A stretch of 64,000 nucleotides of DNA from an uncultured Steroidobacter sp. (GTDB taxonomy: Bacteria; Pseudomonadota; Gammaproteobacteria; Steroidobacterales; Steroidobacteraceae). A program made the position numbers and the translations under genes. Shown here one piece after another: positions 45,347 through 54,353 of this stretch (positions are counted from its first letter, which is position 1; every line of letters begins with the position of its first letter). Under the pieces are notes generated by a model. That model ran no database searches. It saw only the letters and a list, made by a program, of their open reading frames with translations, and was not told where the DNA came from. Where the stretch lies: positions 35,390 through 99,389 of the forward strand of contig NZ_CALFXI010000073.1 of assembly GCF_937958065.1 (NCBI RefSeq), written 5' to 3'.

Positions 45347-46801
45347 ATGTCCGTCTCACTTCGAAAAATAAATCCGCCTGAAGCTAAAGATCTAATCGCC
45401 CGCCCTGAACAGCACTTTTGGGAGTTCAAGTCGAAGCTGATCACTCCGGCGAGACTTCAGAAGACGATTGTTGCCTTCCTCAATGCCGACGGCGGCGAAG
45501 TGGCAATTGGCATTGAAGATTCCAAAGCCGGCAGGACGCTGAAAGAACGTTGGCGAGGGTTCGAGACACAAGAACTTGCGAATGCCCACATCCAGTCGAT
45601 TTCGCAGGACATCCAGCCCGCTCCGCCGATCGATTTCACGTTCCTGGAAGTGGACTCACGCTCGAGCTTTGGCCTGGTTCTCTTCGTGAAGGTGCATAAG
45701 AGCGAGAACGTCCACAAGACCAGCTCAGGCGACTGCTATGTTCGTCGTGGCGCACAGAATTTATCTCTGAAGAGCGACATCGAGATTCAAAATCTGAGGC
45801 TGTCGAAGGGTTTGATTTCTTTCGAAGATCAGCCCATCGGCGGCTATCAGGCCTCCGAGTTGGAGGCTGAACCAGAACTCTTGAAATATCTCAATTATTG
45901 CTCACCTCAGACATCGGCGAGTGACTTCCTGAGACGCGAGAGACTTGTTCGTACAGCACAAGCCAAAGTCAAACCGACATACGCAGGAGCACTTCTTTTT
46001 TCGGCACTACCTCCAGCAGTGCTGCCGAGAAAATGCTCGATAAGGATTACTCGCTATGCGACAAAATCAGCGGAACCGGCGCGCGAACACCTTGGATCAC
46101 AGAAGACGGTGGAGGGCCCACTCATCAAGGTGATCACCAGCGCCACAGAGGAGATCAAGAAGCTGATCGAATCGGTATCGGTGCTCACGTCGGACGGCAT
46201 GACCAAGGCGAAATACCCCGATGAAGCGATCAAGGAGGTGCTGGTGAACGCCGTAATCCACCGGGATTACAACATCTCCGATGACATTCACGTTTTCATC
46301 TTCGACAACAGAATCGAGATCAAATCACCCGGCCGACTTCCTGGACATATAACCGTCGATACCATGACCAAGGAGCGATTCGCGAGAAACCCGAAGATCG
46401 TTCGCCTCCTGAATCGATACCCCAATCCTCCCAACAAGGACATCGGTGAAGGACTCAGGACGGCATTTCAAAGGATGCAGGACGTTCGTTTGAAGCCTCC
46501 CGTGATTCGCGTTGATGAGACGTCAGTCACCGTCACGCTTCCACATGAGACGCTTGCCGCACCCGAAGATGCCGTCATGGAATATTTGAAGTCCAACCCG
46601 AGGATCGACAATCGCATCGGACGTGAGTTGACTGGAATCAAGTCCGAGAACCAGATGAAGGAGGTCTTCTATCGTCTGCGTGATCGCGGAGTAATCACCT
46701 TGGTTCCTGCGGGCGGCTCATCGTACTGGCGACACTCGAATGACATGGAAGCCAAGAGACAGATAGCGGCGTCGAAGAAGAACGCAAGGAAGCGGAAGTG
46801 A
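45347..46801 (+). CDS. AlbA_2/Schlafen-type ATP-binding protein with winged helix
   Basis: This 484-residue protein has an N-terminal AlbA_2 (Schlafen AlbA) domain (about residues 15-130; FWEFKSKL, LNADGGEVAIGIED). A middle HATPase_c_4 domain follows (about 280-400; AIKEVLVNAVIHRDYNISDDIHVFIFDNRIEIKSPGRLP and GEGLRTAFQRM). A C-terminal winged helix (about 415-460) and a basic tail (KKNARKRK) complete it. Such proteins are annotated as RecG-like or putative regulators, and some occur in defence islands. Its codon use and GC content are lower than all neighbours, with many AAG, GAT and ATC-poor stretches, which suggests recent transfer. It ends 214 bp from the 3' end of tRNA-Ser. Confidence 0.85.
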   Translation: MSVSLRKINPPEAKDLIARPEQHFWEFKSKLITPARLQKTIVAFLNADGGEVAIGIEDSKAGRTLKERWRGFETQELANAHIQSISQDIQPAPPIDFTFLEVDSRSSFGLVLFVKVHKSENVHKTSSGDCYVRRGAQNLSLKSDIEIQNLRLSKGLISFEDQPIGGYQASELEAEPELLKYLNYCSPQTSASDFLRRERLVRTAQAKVKPTYAGALLFSALPPAVLPRKCSIRITRYATKSAEPAREHLGSQKTVEGPLIKVITSATEEIKKLIESVSVLTSDGMTKAKYPDEAIKEVLVNAVIHRDYNISDDIHVFIFDNRIEIKSPGRLPGHITVDTMTKERFARNPKIVRLLNRYPNPPNKDIGEGLRTAFQRMQDVRLKPPVIRVDETSVTVTLPHETLAAPEDAVMEYLKSNPRIDNRIGRELTGIKSENQMKEVFYRLRDRGVITLVPAGGSSYWRHSNDMEAKRQIAASKKNARKRK

Positions 46802-47014
46802 TCGCGGCACAATAGGATCAGTGGCGGAGAAACTGCGCTCTGGTCGCCAGCGACGAGCCGGCCGACGCATCGACGTACTCGTTCCGGCACGCGCGCATTA
46901 GAAGAAGAGGCAGCAGACCTGCCGCCGGTCAGGCGGCACGATTTCCTAACACCATCGCTCTGCTGGAGTTTTGCTTGAGCCGGCTCTAGGAACCTTGGCC
47001 CCTGCGGCGGAAGA

Positions 47015-47107
47015 TGGCGGAGAGGGAGGGATTCGAACCCTCGTAGGGACGTAATGCCCTCAACCGATTTCGAATCGGTGCCGTTGTGACCGCTTCGGTA
47101 CCTCTCC
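47015..47107 (-). tRNA. tRNA-Ser (anticodon CGA)
   Basis: A 93-nt gene on the minus strand has acceptor stem GGAGAGG / CCTCTCC, discriminator G and encoded CCA. The anticodon stem ACCGA / TCGGT encloses the loop TTCGAAA, giving anticodon CGA for UCG codons. The long variable arm typical of tRNA-Ser and the T-loop GGTTCGAATCC are present. Confidence 0.95.
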
Positions 47108-47440
47108 GCGCCGAGAACGAATTCTACAACAAGATCATCGGCTTACTAGAGAAGACCGAGTCCTGTGCGGGCTCACGGGGGCGCGAATGATAGCAGGTTT
47201 CGTCAGGAATGCTATCTGAGAGGAGCGCTGGTGCGGGGCTCGATACGCTGCCTTCACACACTCCCGCGGCCTCGGAATCCGTTCCGGCCGCGGCCGGCGA
47301 ATATCGCCCTGTGCGTGCCGGAACTCCCTCCAAGCCCCTGACGTGTCGCGAGTTTTGCGTCGGCGATGAACGTACAGCGGCGGTCGAGGTCGAAGTAGTG
47401 ACGCTTTACAGCCTTCCCAGCCCGCACCACACTGCTGCCT
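47108..47440. other. Intergenic region with hairpins, upstream of tRNA-Ser and bepA
   Basis: No gene is visible. It must hold the tRNA-Ser promoter (minus strand) and the bepA promoter (plus strand). A strong hairpin lies at 47264-47293: CCGCGGCC and GGCCGCGG flank an inner GGAA-tccg-TTCC stem. A weaker inverted repeat GATAGCA / TGCTATC spans 47189-47216. Confidence 0.5.
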
Positions 47441-48946
47441 GTGAAAATCCCCTCTTTCTCGCTAATCAAGGCTTTGCTGTGCGCCACCGTGGCGTCCCTG
47501 GTCATGGTCGGGGGCGTCAGTCGTGCCGATCCGGAGGATTTGCCCGACATCGGCAGCCCGGCGCAGGCCATGCTGACCCTGGAGGACGAGTACCAGATCG
47601 GGCGCATGATCGTTCGCGGGCTGCGGGACCAGGATCAGATCCTGGAGGATCCGGAGGTTACCGAGTACATCCGCTCGCTCGGCTACAAGCTCTCCAGTCA
47701 GGCGCACGACGGTGCGCAGCGCTTCAACTTCTTCATGGTCCGCGACAACTCCATCAACGCCTTCGCGTTGCCGGGCGGGTTCATCGGCGTGAACACCGGG
47801 CTGCTGTTGAAGACCCAGACCGAGAGCGAGCTGGCCGGCGTGCTGGCCCACGAAATTGCACACGTCACGCAGCGACACATTGCCCGCAGCATCGCTGCGC
47901 AGAGTCGTTCGAGCCTCGTGTCCACGGCCGCCATGCTTGCGGCGATTCTGGTCGGCGCGGCGGCGGGCGGCGGCGATGCCGCCATGGCCGGTGTCGCGGC
48001 GGCGCAGAGCCTCGCGATCCAACAGCAGATCAGCTTCACTCGCGCCAACGAATCCGAAGCCGACCGCGTCGGTCTGGGCCTGCTGGCCCGCTCCGGCTTC
48101 GATCCGAACGGCATGCCGTCCTTTTTCGAGACCATGAGCCGTCTCGCCGGCACCAGCGAAATGAACATTCCCGAAATGCTTCGCACGCACCCGGTGAGCA
48201 CCACGCGTATCGCCGAAACCAAGGAACGCGCGGCGCAGCTCGACGTGACTCCAACCCCGCAGAGCGTGAGCTATGCCCTGACGCGCGAACGCCTGCGCGT
48301 GCTTTCGACGCCGGCGGGCGAAGATCCGCGCGCGTATTACGCCGCCACGATCAACAACGAGCCCGACGCCACGCCGGCGCAGGTTTACGGCCAAGGCCTG
48401 GCGATGATGATGGCCGGCCAACCCGCCAAGGCGGTGTCGATTTTCGAGCGGCTGCGCTCGGCGGACCCGACCATTCTTCAGTACCACACCGCACTGGGTC
48501 AGGCGCAGTTGCAGGCGGGCGAAGGCAAGGCGTCCCTGCAAACATTGAAGCGCGCGAGGGAGCTGTTCCCGCGCAACGTCGCGGTCACGATCCGCTATGC
48601 CGAAACGTTGATGCAGACGGGCGATTCCAAGCAGGCGCACGAGATCCTGCTCGATCTGTTCAACACCGTGCCGCCGACCCCCGAGCAGGCGAAGCTCACC
48701 GCGCAGGCGGCGAACGCCGCGGGCGACGTGGCCGATTCGTACTTCTACATGTCCGAGTACCACATCCTGAGCGGCGACCTGTTACTGGCCGTCAATCAGC
48801 TGCAGCTCGCGCTCTCCGTGCCGAAGATCACCGAAGTGCAGCGCGCACGCTTCGAAGCCCGCCTGGACGAAATTCAGCAAGCATTGCCCAAGCGGGCCTT
48901 CCGCCGGCCCATCGAAGCCAGCAACGGCGGCCGCCGCGCAAATTGA
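47441..48946 (+). CDS. bepA: Periplasmic metalloprotease/chaperone BepA (M48)
   Basis: This 501-residue periplasmic protein has a signal peptide (about residues 1-29). The M48 zinc protease domain has HEIAHVTQRH and the third ligand region ESEADRVGLGLL. A TPR domain follows (about 300-480; PAQVYGQGLAMMMAGQPAKAVSIFERL). BepA degrades or rescues stalled outer-membrane proteins such as LptD at the BAM complex. The start is a GTG giving MKIPSFSLIKALLCAT. mlaA follows 124 bp downstream on the same strand, so the two outer-membrane maintenance genes are adjacent. Confidence 0.95.
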   Translation: MKIPSFSLIKALLCATVASLVMVGGVSRADPEDLPDIGSPAQAMLTLEDEYQIGRMIVRGLRDQDQILEDPEVTEYIRSLGYKLSSQAHDGAQRFNFFMVRDNSINAFALPGGFIGVNTGLLLKTQTESELAGVLAHEIAHVTQRHIARSIAAQSRSSLVSTAAMLAAILVGAAAGGGDAAMAGVAAAQSLAIQQQISFTRANESEADRVGLGLLARSGFDPNGMPSFFETMSRLAGTSEMNIPEMLRTHPVSTTRIAETKERAAQLDVTPTPQSVSYALTRERLRVLSTPAGEDPRAYYAATINNEPDATPAQVYGQGLAMMMAGQPAKAVSIFERLRSADPTILQYHTALGQAQLQAGEGKASLQTLKRARELFPRNVAVTIRYAETLMQTGDSKQAHEILLDLFNTVPPTPEQAKLTAQAANAAGDVADSYFYMSEYHILSGDLLLAVNQLQLALSVPKITEVQRARFEARLDEIQQALPKRAFRRPIEASNGGRRAN

Positions 48947-49070
48947 TACAATCCGCGCACCCGCCGGGTGTGCTCCCTGATAGACCCTGGCCTGGCCCTG
49001 CCCTCCGGCGATGCATGTCGCCAGTTTGCGGCGCCCACCTGATTCTGTTCGTTTGAAGGATTCACGACGC

Positions 49071-49832
49071 ATGAGCACGTTTTTGCGCGCTGCGCCCCTG
49101 TTGCTTGCCCTGGTCCTTGCCGGGTGCGCCAGCGCACCGGGCCGCACCACCAACAAGGAGAGCTTCGAAGGGTTCAACCGCGGGGTGTACAAGTTCAACG
49201 ACACGCTCGACCGGGCGGCGCTGAAGCCGGTCGCCAAGGGTTATCGCAAGGTCGTACCGCAGTTCGTCCGCACCGGCATCGGCAACGTGCTGAGCAACCT
49301 CGACACTCCGGGCACCTTCATCAACCAGTTCCTGCAGGGCAAGTTCGTGCTCGGCCTCAAGGACACGGGACGTTTCCTGATCAACACCACGCTCGGTGTC
49401 GCCGGCATCTTCGACGTGGCCACGCCGCTCGGCCTGGAAAAGAACGATGAGGATTTCGGCCAGACGCTGGCGGTGTGGGGCGTGCCTTCCGGTCCGTATG
49501 TGATGCTGCCGCTGTTCGGCCCCTCTTCGATGCGCGACGCGCCGTCGCGCGTGTTCGACTGGTTCACCACCCCGTTGCAATACACCGATCTGCCGTGGGA
49601 AGCCGACTGGGCCCAACGCCTCGTCAATCCGATCCACACCCGCTCCGAATTGCTGCCGCTGGATGCGACCATCCAGCGCACCTACGACCCGTACGTCTTC
49701 ATCCGCGACGCCTGGGTGCAGCAGCGTGAATTCAGCATCTTCGACGGCAACCCGCCGCCGGAAACGCTCGAAGATCTGGAGCTGGAGGAAGACGAAGAGC
49801 TGGAGCCCGAAGCGCCACCGCCGCAGAAATAG
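49071..49832 (+). CDS. mlaA: Outer-membrane lipoprotein MlaA (VacJ)
   Basis: This 253-residue lipoprotein has lipobox LAGC (residues 16-19). It removes mislocalised phospholipids from the outer leaflet of the outer membrane and passes them to MlaC. The family blocks SFEGFNRGVYKFNDTLDRAALKPVAKGYRKVVP, GRFLINTTLGVAGIFDVATPLGL and EDFGQTLAVWGVPSGPYVMLPLFGPSSMRD are intact. An acidic proline-rich tail (about 230-253) ends it. The start at 49071 is chosen for the lipoprotein signal, with GAAGGA upstream. The rest of the Mla pathway is encoded at 51126-54297 on the other strand. Confidence 0.96.
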   Translation: MSTFLRAAPLLLALVLAGCASAPGRTTNKESFEGFNRGVYKFNDTLDRAALKPVAKGYRKVVPQFVRTGIGNVLSNLDTPGTFINQFLQGKFVLGLKDTGRFLINTTLGVAGIFDVATPLGLEKNDEDFGQTLAVWGVPSGPYVMLPLFGPSSMRDAPSRVFDWFTTPLQYTDLPWEADWAQRLVNPIHTRSELLPLDATIQRTYDPYVFIRDAWVQQREFSIFDGNPPPETLEDLELEEDEELEPEAPPPQK

Positions 49833-49857
49833 GCAACCCTACCGTCACTTCACTCGC

Positions 49858-49889
49858 GAAAATCCCGGCCTGCGCCGGGATTTTCTTTT
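49858..49889. terminator. Bidirectional rho-independent terminator
   Basis: A perfect 12-bp stem, GAAAATCCCGGC / GCCGGGATTTTC, with loop CTGC (49858-49885) is followed by TTTTG on the plus strand. It lies between the convergent mlaA and aminotransferase genes; its A/T-ended arms allow termination on both strands. Confidence 0.88.
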
Positions 49890-49912
49890 GCGTTGCCTGC
49901 CCGGTGCGAAAC

Positions 49913-51046
49913 TTACGCCGCGCGTTTTGCGAACCACGGCGTGATTCGTTCGATCGCATCTTCGACCTCTGCCGTGGAGACGGCGAAGCTGAAGCGCATG
50001 TAACGATGGCCTTCGACAGGGTCGAAGTCGACGCCGGGTGCGGTGGCGACGCCGGTGTCGCGGAGCAAGGACTGGCAGAAGGCGATCGAGTCGTCGGTGA
50101 GGTGGCCGATGTTGGCGTAGATATAAAACGCGCCATCCGGCGGAGCGATGCTGTTCAAACCCAGTTTCGGCAGCGCTTCCAGCAACAGCTGGCGATTGCG
50201 GGCATACGTCGCGACGTAGCCTTCCAGTTCGTCGCGACAGTCGAGCGCGACGAGTCCTGCGTGCTGACTCAGCGACGGTGCGGTTAGAAACAGATTGCCC
50301 ATGAAGGCGCGGGCGCGGGGCTGGTGTTCCATGGGCACGAGCAGCCAGCCCAGCCGCCAGCCGACCATGCTGAAATATTTCGAGAAGCTGTTGACCACTC
50401 GCGCCTCGGGCTCGAACTCGAGCATGGAGCGCGCCGGACCGACATAGCTCAGGCCGTGATAGATCTCGTCCGAGATGATGGTGATGTTCCGCTCGCGACA
50501 CACTTGCGCGATGGCCTCCAGCTCGGAAGGAACGATGATGGTGCCGGTCGGATTCGCGGGGCTCGCGACAATCACGCCCTGAGGCGCCGGATCGAGCGCG
50601 GCGATGCTGGCCGCGGTCAGCTGAAATCGCGATTCCGGTCCGCATGAGATTTCGACCGGCGTGAGATGCAACGCGCGCAGCGTGTTCCGATAGGCAACGT
50701 ACCCCGGCCGTGCAAGCGCGATGCGGTCGCCAGCGGAGAACGTCGAGCTCAACGCGAGCGTGAGCGCCGGCGAGGCGCCGCACGTCAGGATGAATTGTTC
50801 CGGCTCGACCTTGACGCCGTAGCTGTCGAGATAATGCCTGGCGAGCCGCGCCTTGAGCGCGACGCTCTCCCAATACCCGCCCGGATCCGTATCGAGGACG
50901 TCATGCGCCCGCTCGATCGCCGCACGAGGTGCGCCCGTGGACGGCTGGCCGAACTCCATGTGAATGACGGAGCGGCCCTGAGCCTGCAACTCATGCGCGA
51001 GGCGGCTGATGCTGATGGCGTAGAAGGGATCGACTTGGGCGCGCAT
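49913..51046 (-). CDS. Class I/II pyridoxal-phosphate aminotransferase
   Basis: This 377-residue soluble PLP enzyme belongs to the aspartate-aminotransferase fold family. It shows GASPALTLAL, SPANPTGTIIVPSELEAI, the Asp/Tyr of ISDEIYHGLSYVG and the Schiff-base lysine in NSFSKYFSMVGWRLGW. The C-terminal Arg in MRFSFAVS binds substrate carboxylates. The substrate is not clear from sequence; it is similar to aminotransferases annotated for aspartate, alanine or branched-chain amino acids. It lies 79 bp downstream of mlaB on the same strand and may be transcribed with the mla operon. Confidence 0.88.
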   Translation of the reverse strand: MRAQVDPFYAISISRLAHELQAQGRSVIHMEFGQPSTGAPRAAIERAHDVLDTDPGGYWESVALKARLARHYLDSYGVKVEPEQFILTCGASPALTLALSSTFSAGDRIALARPGYVAYRNTLRALHLTPVEISCGPESRFQLTAASIAALDPAPQGVIVASPANPTGTIIVPSELEAIAQVCRERNITIISDEIYHGLSYVGPARSMLEFEPEARVVNSFSKYFSMVGWRLGWLLVPMEHQPRARAFMGNLFLTAPSLSQHAGLVALDCRDELEGYVATYARNRQLLLEALPKLGLNSIAPPDGAFYIYANIGHLTDDSIAFCQSLLRDTGVATAPGVDFDPVEGHRYMRFSFAVSTAEVEDAIERITPWFAKRAA

Positions 51047-51125
51047 GTGAGCACCAACTGGGGCGGGGCTCGCATTATGAACCGAACCGGCGCGCCCGAA
51101 CTATCGAGCGATGGCGTACCCCACC

Positions 51126-51464
51126 CTAGCGGACGTTGTGACCGTTGCCGTTGAGCAGATTTTCGACTTCGCTGATGCGCGCCAGTGCCGCGATCTGTTC
51201 GGGCACATGCTTGAAGTGGATGGTTTGCCGACGCTGCTTCGCCAGCCGCAGCCACTCGATCAGCACCGCCAGCCCGGCGCTGTCGCCTTCCGGGACCTCC
51301 GCCAGATCGATCTCGAGGGCAGTGGCGCCCTTGAATGCTTCATCGCTACGTTTGAGCAGATCGGTGGCAGTGTCGGCGTTGAGCGCGCCGAACACCTTGA
51401 AGCGCCCGTTGCCGAGCGCTTCGAGCCTGGCAGGCCCCGGCGTCGCTGCAGGCTTGGCGTTCAC
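51126..51464 (-). CDS. mlaB: STAS-domain protein MlaB
   Basis: This 112-residue cytoplasmic STAS-domain subunit of the MlaFEDB phospholipid transporter binds MlaF and is required for complex assembly. The STAS phosphate-acceptor-like serine region reads VPEGDSAGLAVLIEWLRLAKQR. Its start overlaps the mlaC stop by 4 bp. Confidence 0.85.
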   Translation of the reverse strand: MNAKPAATPGPARLEALGNGRFKVFGALNADTATDLLKRSDEAFKGATALEIDLAEVPEGDSAGLAVLIEWLRLAKQRRQTIHFKHVPEQIAALARISEVENLLNGNGHNVR

Positions 51465-52147
51465 TTGGCCGCCGGATTCGGCTTCTCGGCCGGCTTCTGG
51501 ACCGTGCCGCTCGCAACCTGCTGCTCCAGGCGCTGGATCACGGCGTCCAGACCCTTCTGATCGATCTCCGCGCCGAAGTCGGTGCGGAACGATTTCACAT
51601 ACGACACGCCCTGGATCTGCACGTCGTACGCCTTCCAGCCGCTGTCGGTCTGACGCAGCGAGTAGTTCACCGGCACGCGGCTGCCATCGTCGCGACGGAC
51701 TTCAGTGCGCACCGTCGCAACCTTGTCGTTCGGATTGCCCTGGAACGGCAGGATCCTCAGACGCTCCGGCGTGAACTCCAGCAGCGCCTCGCCATAGTTC
51801 TGCAGCAACGATTGATAGAACGCCTCGATGAAGCGCTTGCGCTGTTCCGGAGTCGCCGTGCGCCAATGTTTCGCCAGCACCAGCTGCGCGGCATAGGCGG
51901 TGTCGAAGTACGGCAGCATGTTCTTGTCGACCAGCTCGCGCACCTTGCTCTTGTTCTTGGTGTACTCGGCGCGGTTTGCATCCAGGTCCTTCAGCGTGTC
52001 GTTGGCGACTTTCGTCACCAGCTCCTGCGGTCCGAGCTTGGAGGCGTCCTGCGCCTGCGCGGCCCCGGCGAACAAGCCGAAAGAGGCGACCAACGCCAGA
52101 CCCGCCGCCAGCATGTTTCTGCGATTCTGCTTCACGACGATACTCAT
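51461..52147 (-). CDS. mlaC: Periplasmic phospholipid-binding protein MlaC
   Basis: This 228-residue periplasmic carrier has a signal peptide (about residues 1-32, ending AGAAQA). It shuttles phospholipids between MlaA at the outer membrane and MlaD at the inner membrane. Family segments LGPQELVTKVANDTLKDLDANR, NMLPYFDTAYAAQLVLAKHWRTATPEQRKRFIEAF and WKAYDVQIQGVSYVKSFRTDF are present. Start and stop overlap mlaD and mlaB by 4 bp each. Confidence 0.95.
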   Translation of the reverse strand: MSIVVKQNRRNMLAAGLALVASFGLFAGAAQAQDASKLGPQELVTKVANDTLKDLDANRAEYTKNKSKVRELVDKNMLPYFDTAYAAQLVLAKHWRTATPEQRKRFIEAFYQSLLQNYGEALLEFTPERLRILPFQGNPNDKVATVRTEVRRDDGSRVPVNYSLRQTDSGWKAYDVQIQGVSYVKSFRTDFGAEIDQKGLDAVIQRLEQQVASGTVQKPAEKPNPAAK

Positions 52148-52659
52148 TGCTTCGCTTCCTCCGTCTTGTCCTGGCCGCCCGAGCTCGACTGGTCATCGCG
52201 CCGGCTCATGAAGCTGGCGACCAACTGATTGATCAGATTCTCCAGCACCAGCGCGTCCTGCACCAGTTCGATGCGATCGCCCTGTTTCAGGTACTCGTCC
52301 GAGCCGCCGGCGGTAATGCCGATGTACTGACCGCCGAGCAGGCCCGAAGTCATGATGGCCGCATCGCTGTCGCTCGGAATGCGGTTGTAACTGGAGGCGA
52401 TCCGCATTTTCACAACCGCTTTGTAAACATTCTGGTCGAAGCTGATGGAATCGACCCGGCCGACGGTGACACCGGCCATCGAGACCGCGGCGCCCGGCTT
52501 GAGGCTGCCGATGTTCTCGAACTGGGCGGTGACCTCATAACTCCCGCCGTCCACCGAGAGCTCACGGTTGGTGATCTGGGTAACCATGAAGAACAGTGCC
52601 GCGAAGCCCAGCAGCACGAACAGTCCGGTCGAGATCTCTACAGTGCGCGTCGCACGCAT
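52144..52659 (-). CDS. mlaD: MCE-domain protein MlaD
   Basis: This 171-residue inner-membrane protein has one N-terminal transmembrane helix (about residues 9-28) and a periplasmic MCE domain (about 38-118; YEVTAQFENIGSLKPGAAVSMAGVTVGRVDSI). It hexamerises as the lipid channel of the MlaFEDB complex. It follows mlaE by 13 bp and overlaps mlaC by 4 bp. Confidence 0.95.
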   Translation of the reverse strand: MRATRTVEISTGLFVLLGFAALFFMVTQITNRELSVDGGSYEVTAQFENIGSLKPGAAVSMAGVTVGRVDSISFDQNVYKAVVKMRIASSYNRIPSDSDAAIMTSGLLGGQYIGITAGGSDEYLKQGDRIELVQDALVLENLINQLVASFMSRRDDQSSSGGQDKTEEAKQ

Positions 52660-52672
52660 AATCGCTCCGCAA

Positions 52673-53440
52673 TCACAGCATGATGGCTGTGAGCATGTAA
52701 TCCAGCATCAGAGTCAGCACCGCGGAAATCACCACGGTGCGGGTGGTCGCACGGCCGACGCCCTCGGCCGTCGGGGTCGCGGTGTAACCTTCGTACACCG
52801 CAATCAGGCTGCAAGCGAAACCGAACACGCAGCCCTTGAGCAGGCCTTCGCCAATGTCCTCGTGACTGACGCTGGAGCGCATCTGCGACCAGAACGACGC
52901 CGAGTCCACGCCGAACAACTGCACGCCGACGACCTGCACGCCGAAGATACCGATGGCGATGAAGATCAAGGTCAGCAACGGCATCGCGATCAACCCGCCC
53001 AGGAAGCGCGGCGCCACCACGCGGCGGATCGGATCGACCGCCATCATTTCCATGGCGGTGAGCTGATCGGTCGCGCGCATCAGGCCCAGCTCTGAAGCGA
53101 GCGCGGTGCCGGCGCGGCCGGCGAACAGCAACGCGGTCACCACCGGCCCCAGCTCTCTGATCAAAGCCAGCGCGGCGGCTGTGCCCAGCGCGTCTTCCGA
53201 GCCGAAGCGCAACAGCAAGTCATAACCTTGCAGACCGAGCACCGCGCCCACGAACAGTCCGCAAGTCATGATGATGACCAGCGACAGCGCGCCGGCATTG
53301 TGGATCTGCTCGACGATCAGCGACGGCCGCAGCAGCGCGCGCGGCACCTGAGCGAGCACGCGGCCGAGAAACAAAGTGACGCCGCCGACGGTCGCCGCGA
53401 AATCGCCCGCGTTGTCCGTCAGCTCTCGCAGTAATTTCAT
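52673..53440 (-). CDS. mlaE: ABC transporter permease MlaE
   Basis: This 255-residue inner-membrane permease (MlaE/DUF140 family) has about five or six transmembrane helices. The conserved ELGPVVTALLFAGRAGTALASELGLMRATDQLTAMEMMAVDP and GCVFGFACSLIAVYEGYTATPTAEGVG segments are present. It moves phospholipids with MlaF and MlaD. Its start overlaps the stop of mlaF by 4 bp. Confidence 0.95.
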   Translation of the reverse strand: MKLLRELTDNAGDFAATVGGVTLFLGRVLAQVPRALLRPSLIVEQIHNAGALSLVIIMTCGLFVGAVLGLQGYDLLLRFGSEDALGTAAALALIRELGPVVTALLFAGRAGTALASELGLMRATDQLTAMEMMAVDPIRRVVAPRFLGGLIAMPLLTLIFIAIGIFGVQVVGVQLFGVDSASFWSQMRSSVSHEDIGEGLLKGCVFGFACSLIAVYEGYTATPTAEGVGRATTRTVVISAVLTLMLDYMLTAIML

Positions 53441-54297
53441 GCTTCGGACCCCAGCAGCTGCTGGTAATAGTCAGCCGCCGGATAATGAAATGGCACCGGA
53501 CCGTCGGGCAGTCCGTTGACGAACTGGTTGACGATGTCGGATTGATGACCTTTCAGATTCTTCAGCTCGCCGGACGCAGCAACCTTGCCGCCGGCGATGA
53601 TGTAACTGGTATCGGAAAGCTCGGAAAGCTCTTTCACGTCGTGCGAGACGACGATGCTGGTGATGCCCAGCGCGTTGTTCATATGGCGCACCAGCCGCAC
53701 GATCATACCCATCGAGATGGGATCGAGGCCAGTGAACGGCTCATCGTAGATGAGCACTTCGGGATCGGTCGCCATGGTCCGGGCGAGCGCGACCCGACGA
53801 TTCATGCCGCCCGACAACTCGGCCGGCATCAATTGCGCGGCCCCGCGCAAGCCGACGGCCTGCAGCTTCGTCAGCACCACGTTGCGAATCAGGCTTTCGG
53901 GAAGATCGGTGTGTTCGCGCAGCGGGAACGCGACGTTCTCGAACACGCTCATGTCGGTCAGCAGCGCACCGTTCTGAAACAGCATGCCCATGCGCCGGCG
54001 CAGCGCGTACAGCTCTCGCGTCTTGAGCGCCGACACGTCGATGCCGTCGAACAGGACTTGCCCGCTGGTCGGCTTGATCTGTCCGGTGATCAGCCGCAGG
54101 AGCGTGGTTTTGCCAGTGCCGCTGGGTCCCATGAGCGCGGTGATTCGACCGCGCGGAATCGACAGATTCAGTCCGGAGAAGATGCTCCGGCCGCCCACCG
54201 AATAATGCAGATCGCGGATTTCTATCAAATCTCTGGCGATCAGCGATTCGGCGGCGGCGGAGCGTTGGGCGGAAGACGCATCGGTGCTAGAGACCAT
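53437..54297 (-). CDS. mlaF: ABC transporter ATPase MlaF
   Basis: This 286-residue cytoplasmic ATPase powers the Mla phospholipid transporter. It has Walker A GPSGTGKTT, signature ELSGGMNRRVALAR, Walker B VLIYDEPFTGLDP and the switch His in VVSHDVKE, all in the Mla/Mkl subgroup form. It is the first gene of mlaFEDCB. The class I aldolase gene ends 56 bp upstream on the same strand, so part of the transcription could come from there. Confidence 0.95.
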   Translation of the reverse strand: MVSSTDASSAQRSAAAESLIARDLIEIRDLHYSVGGRSIFSGLNLSIPRGRITALMGPSGTGKTTLLRLITGQIKPTSGQVLFDGIDVSALKTRELYALRRRMGMLFQNGALLTDMSVFENVAFPLREHTDLPESLIRNVVLTKLQAVGLRGAAQLMPAELSGGMNRRVALARTMATDPEVLIYDEPFTGLDPISMGMIVRLVRHMNNALGITSIVVSHDVKELSELSDTSYIIAGGKVAASGELKNLKGHQSDIVNQFVNGLPDGPVPFHYPAADYYQQLLGSEA

Positions 54298-54353
54298 TCA
54301 CGACCCCGATATGAACACGCGATGCATTCTCTGCGCCCATACTTACGCCAGGC

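Noticed and set aside
47015..47107. tRNA-Ser as an active attachment site
   Set aside because: I looked for a second copy of the tRNA 3' end and for an integrase gene near the AlbA_2 gene and found neither, so no att sites are annotated.
47189..47216. Inverted repeat GATAGCA / TGCTATC as an operator
   Set aside because: The arms are only 7 bp with a 14-bp spacer and nothing in the context identifies a binding protein; it could be chance.
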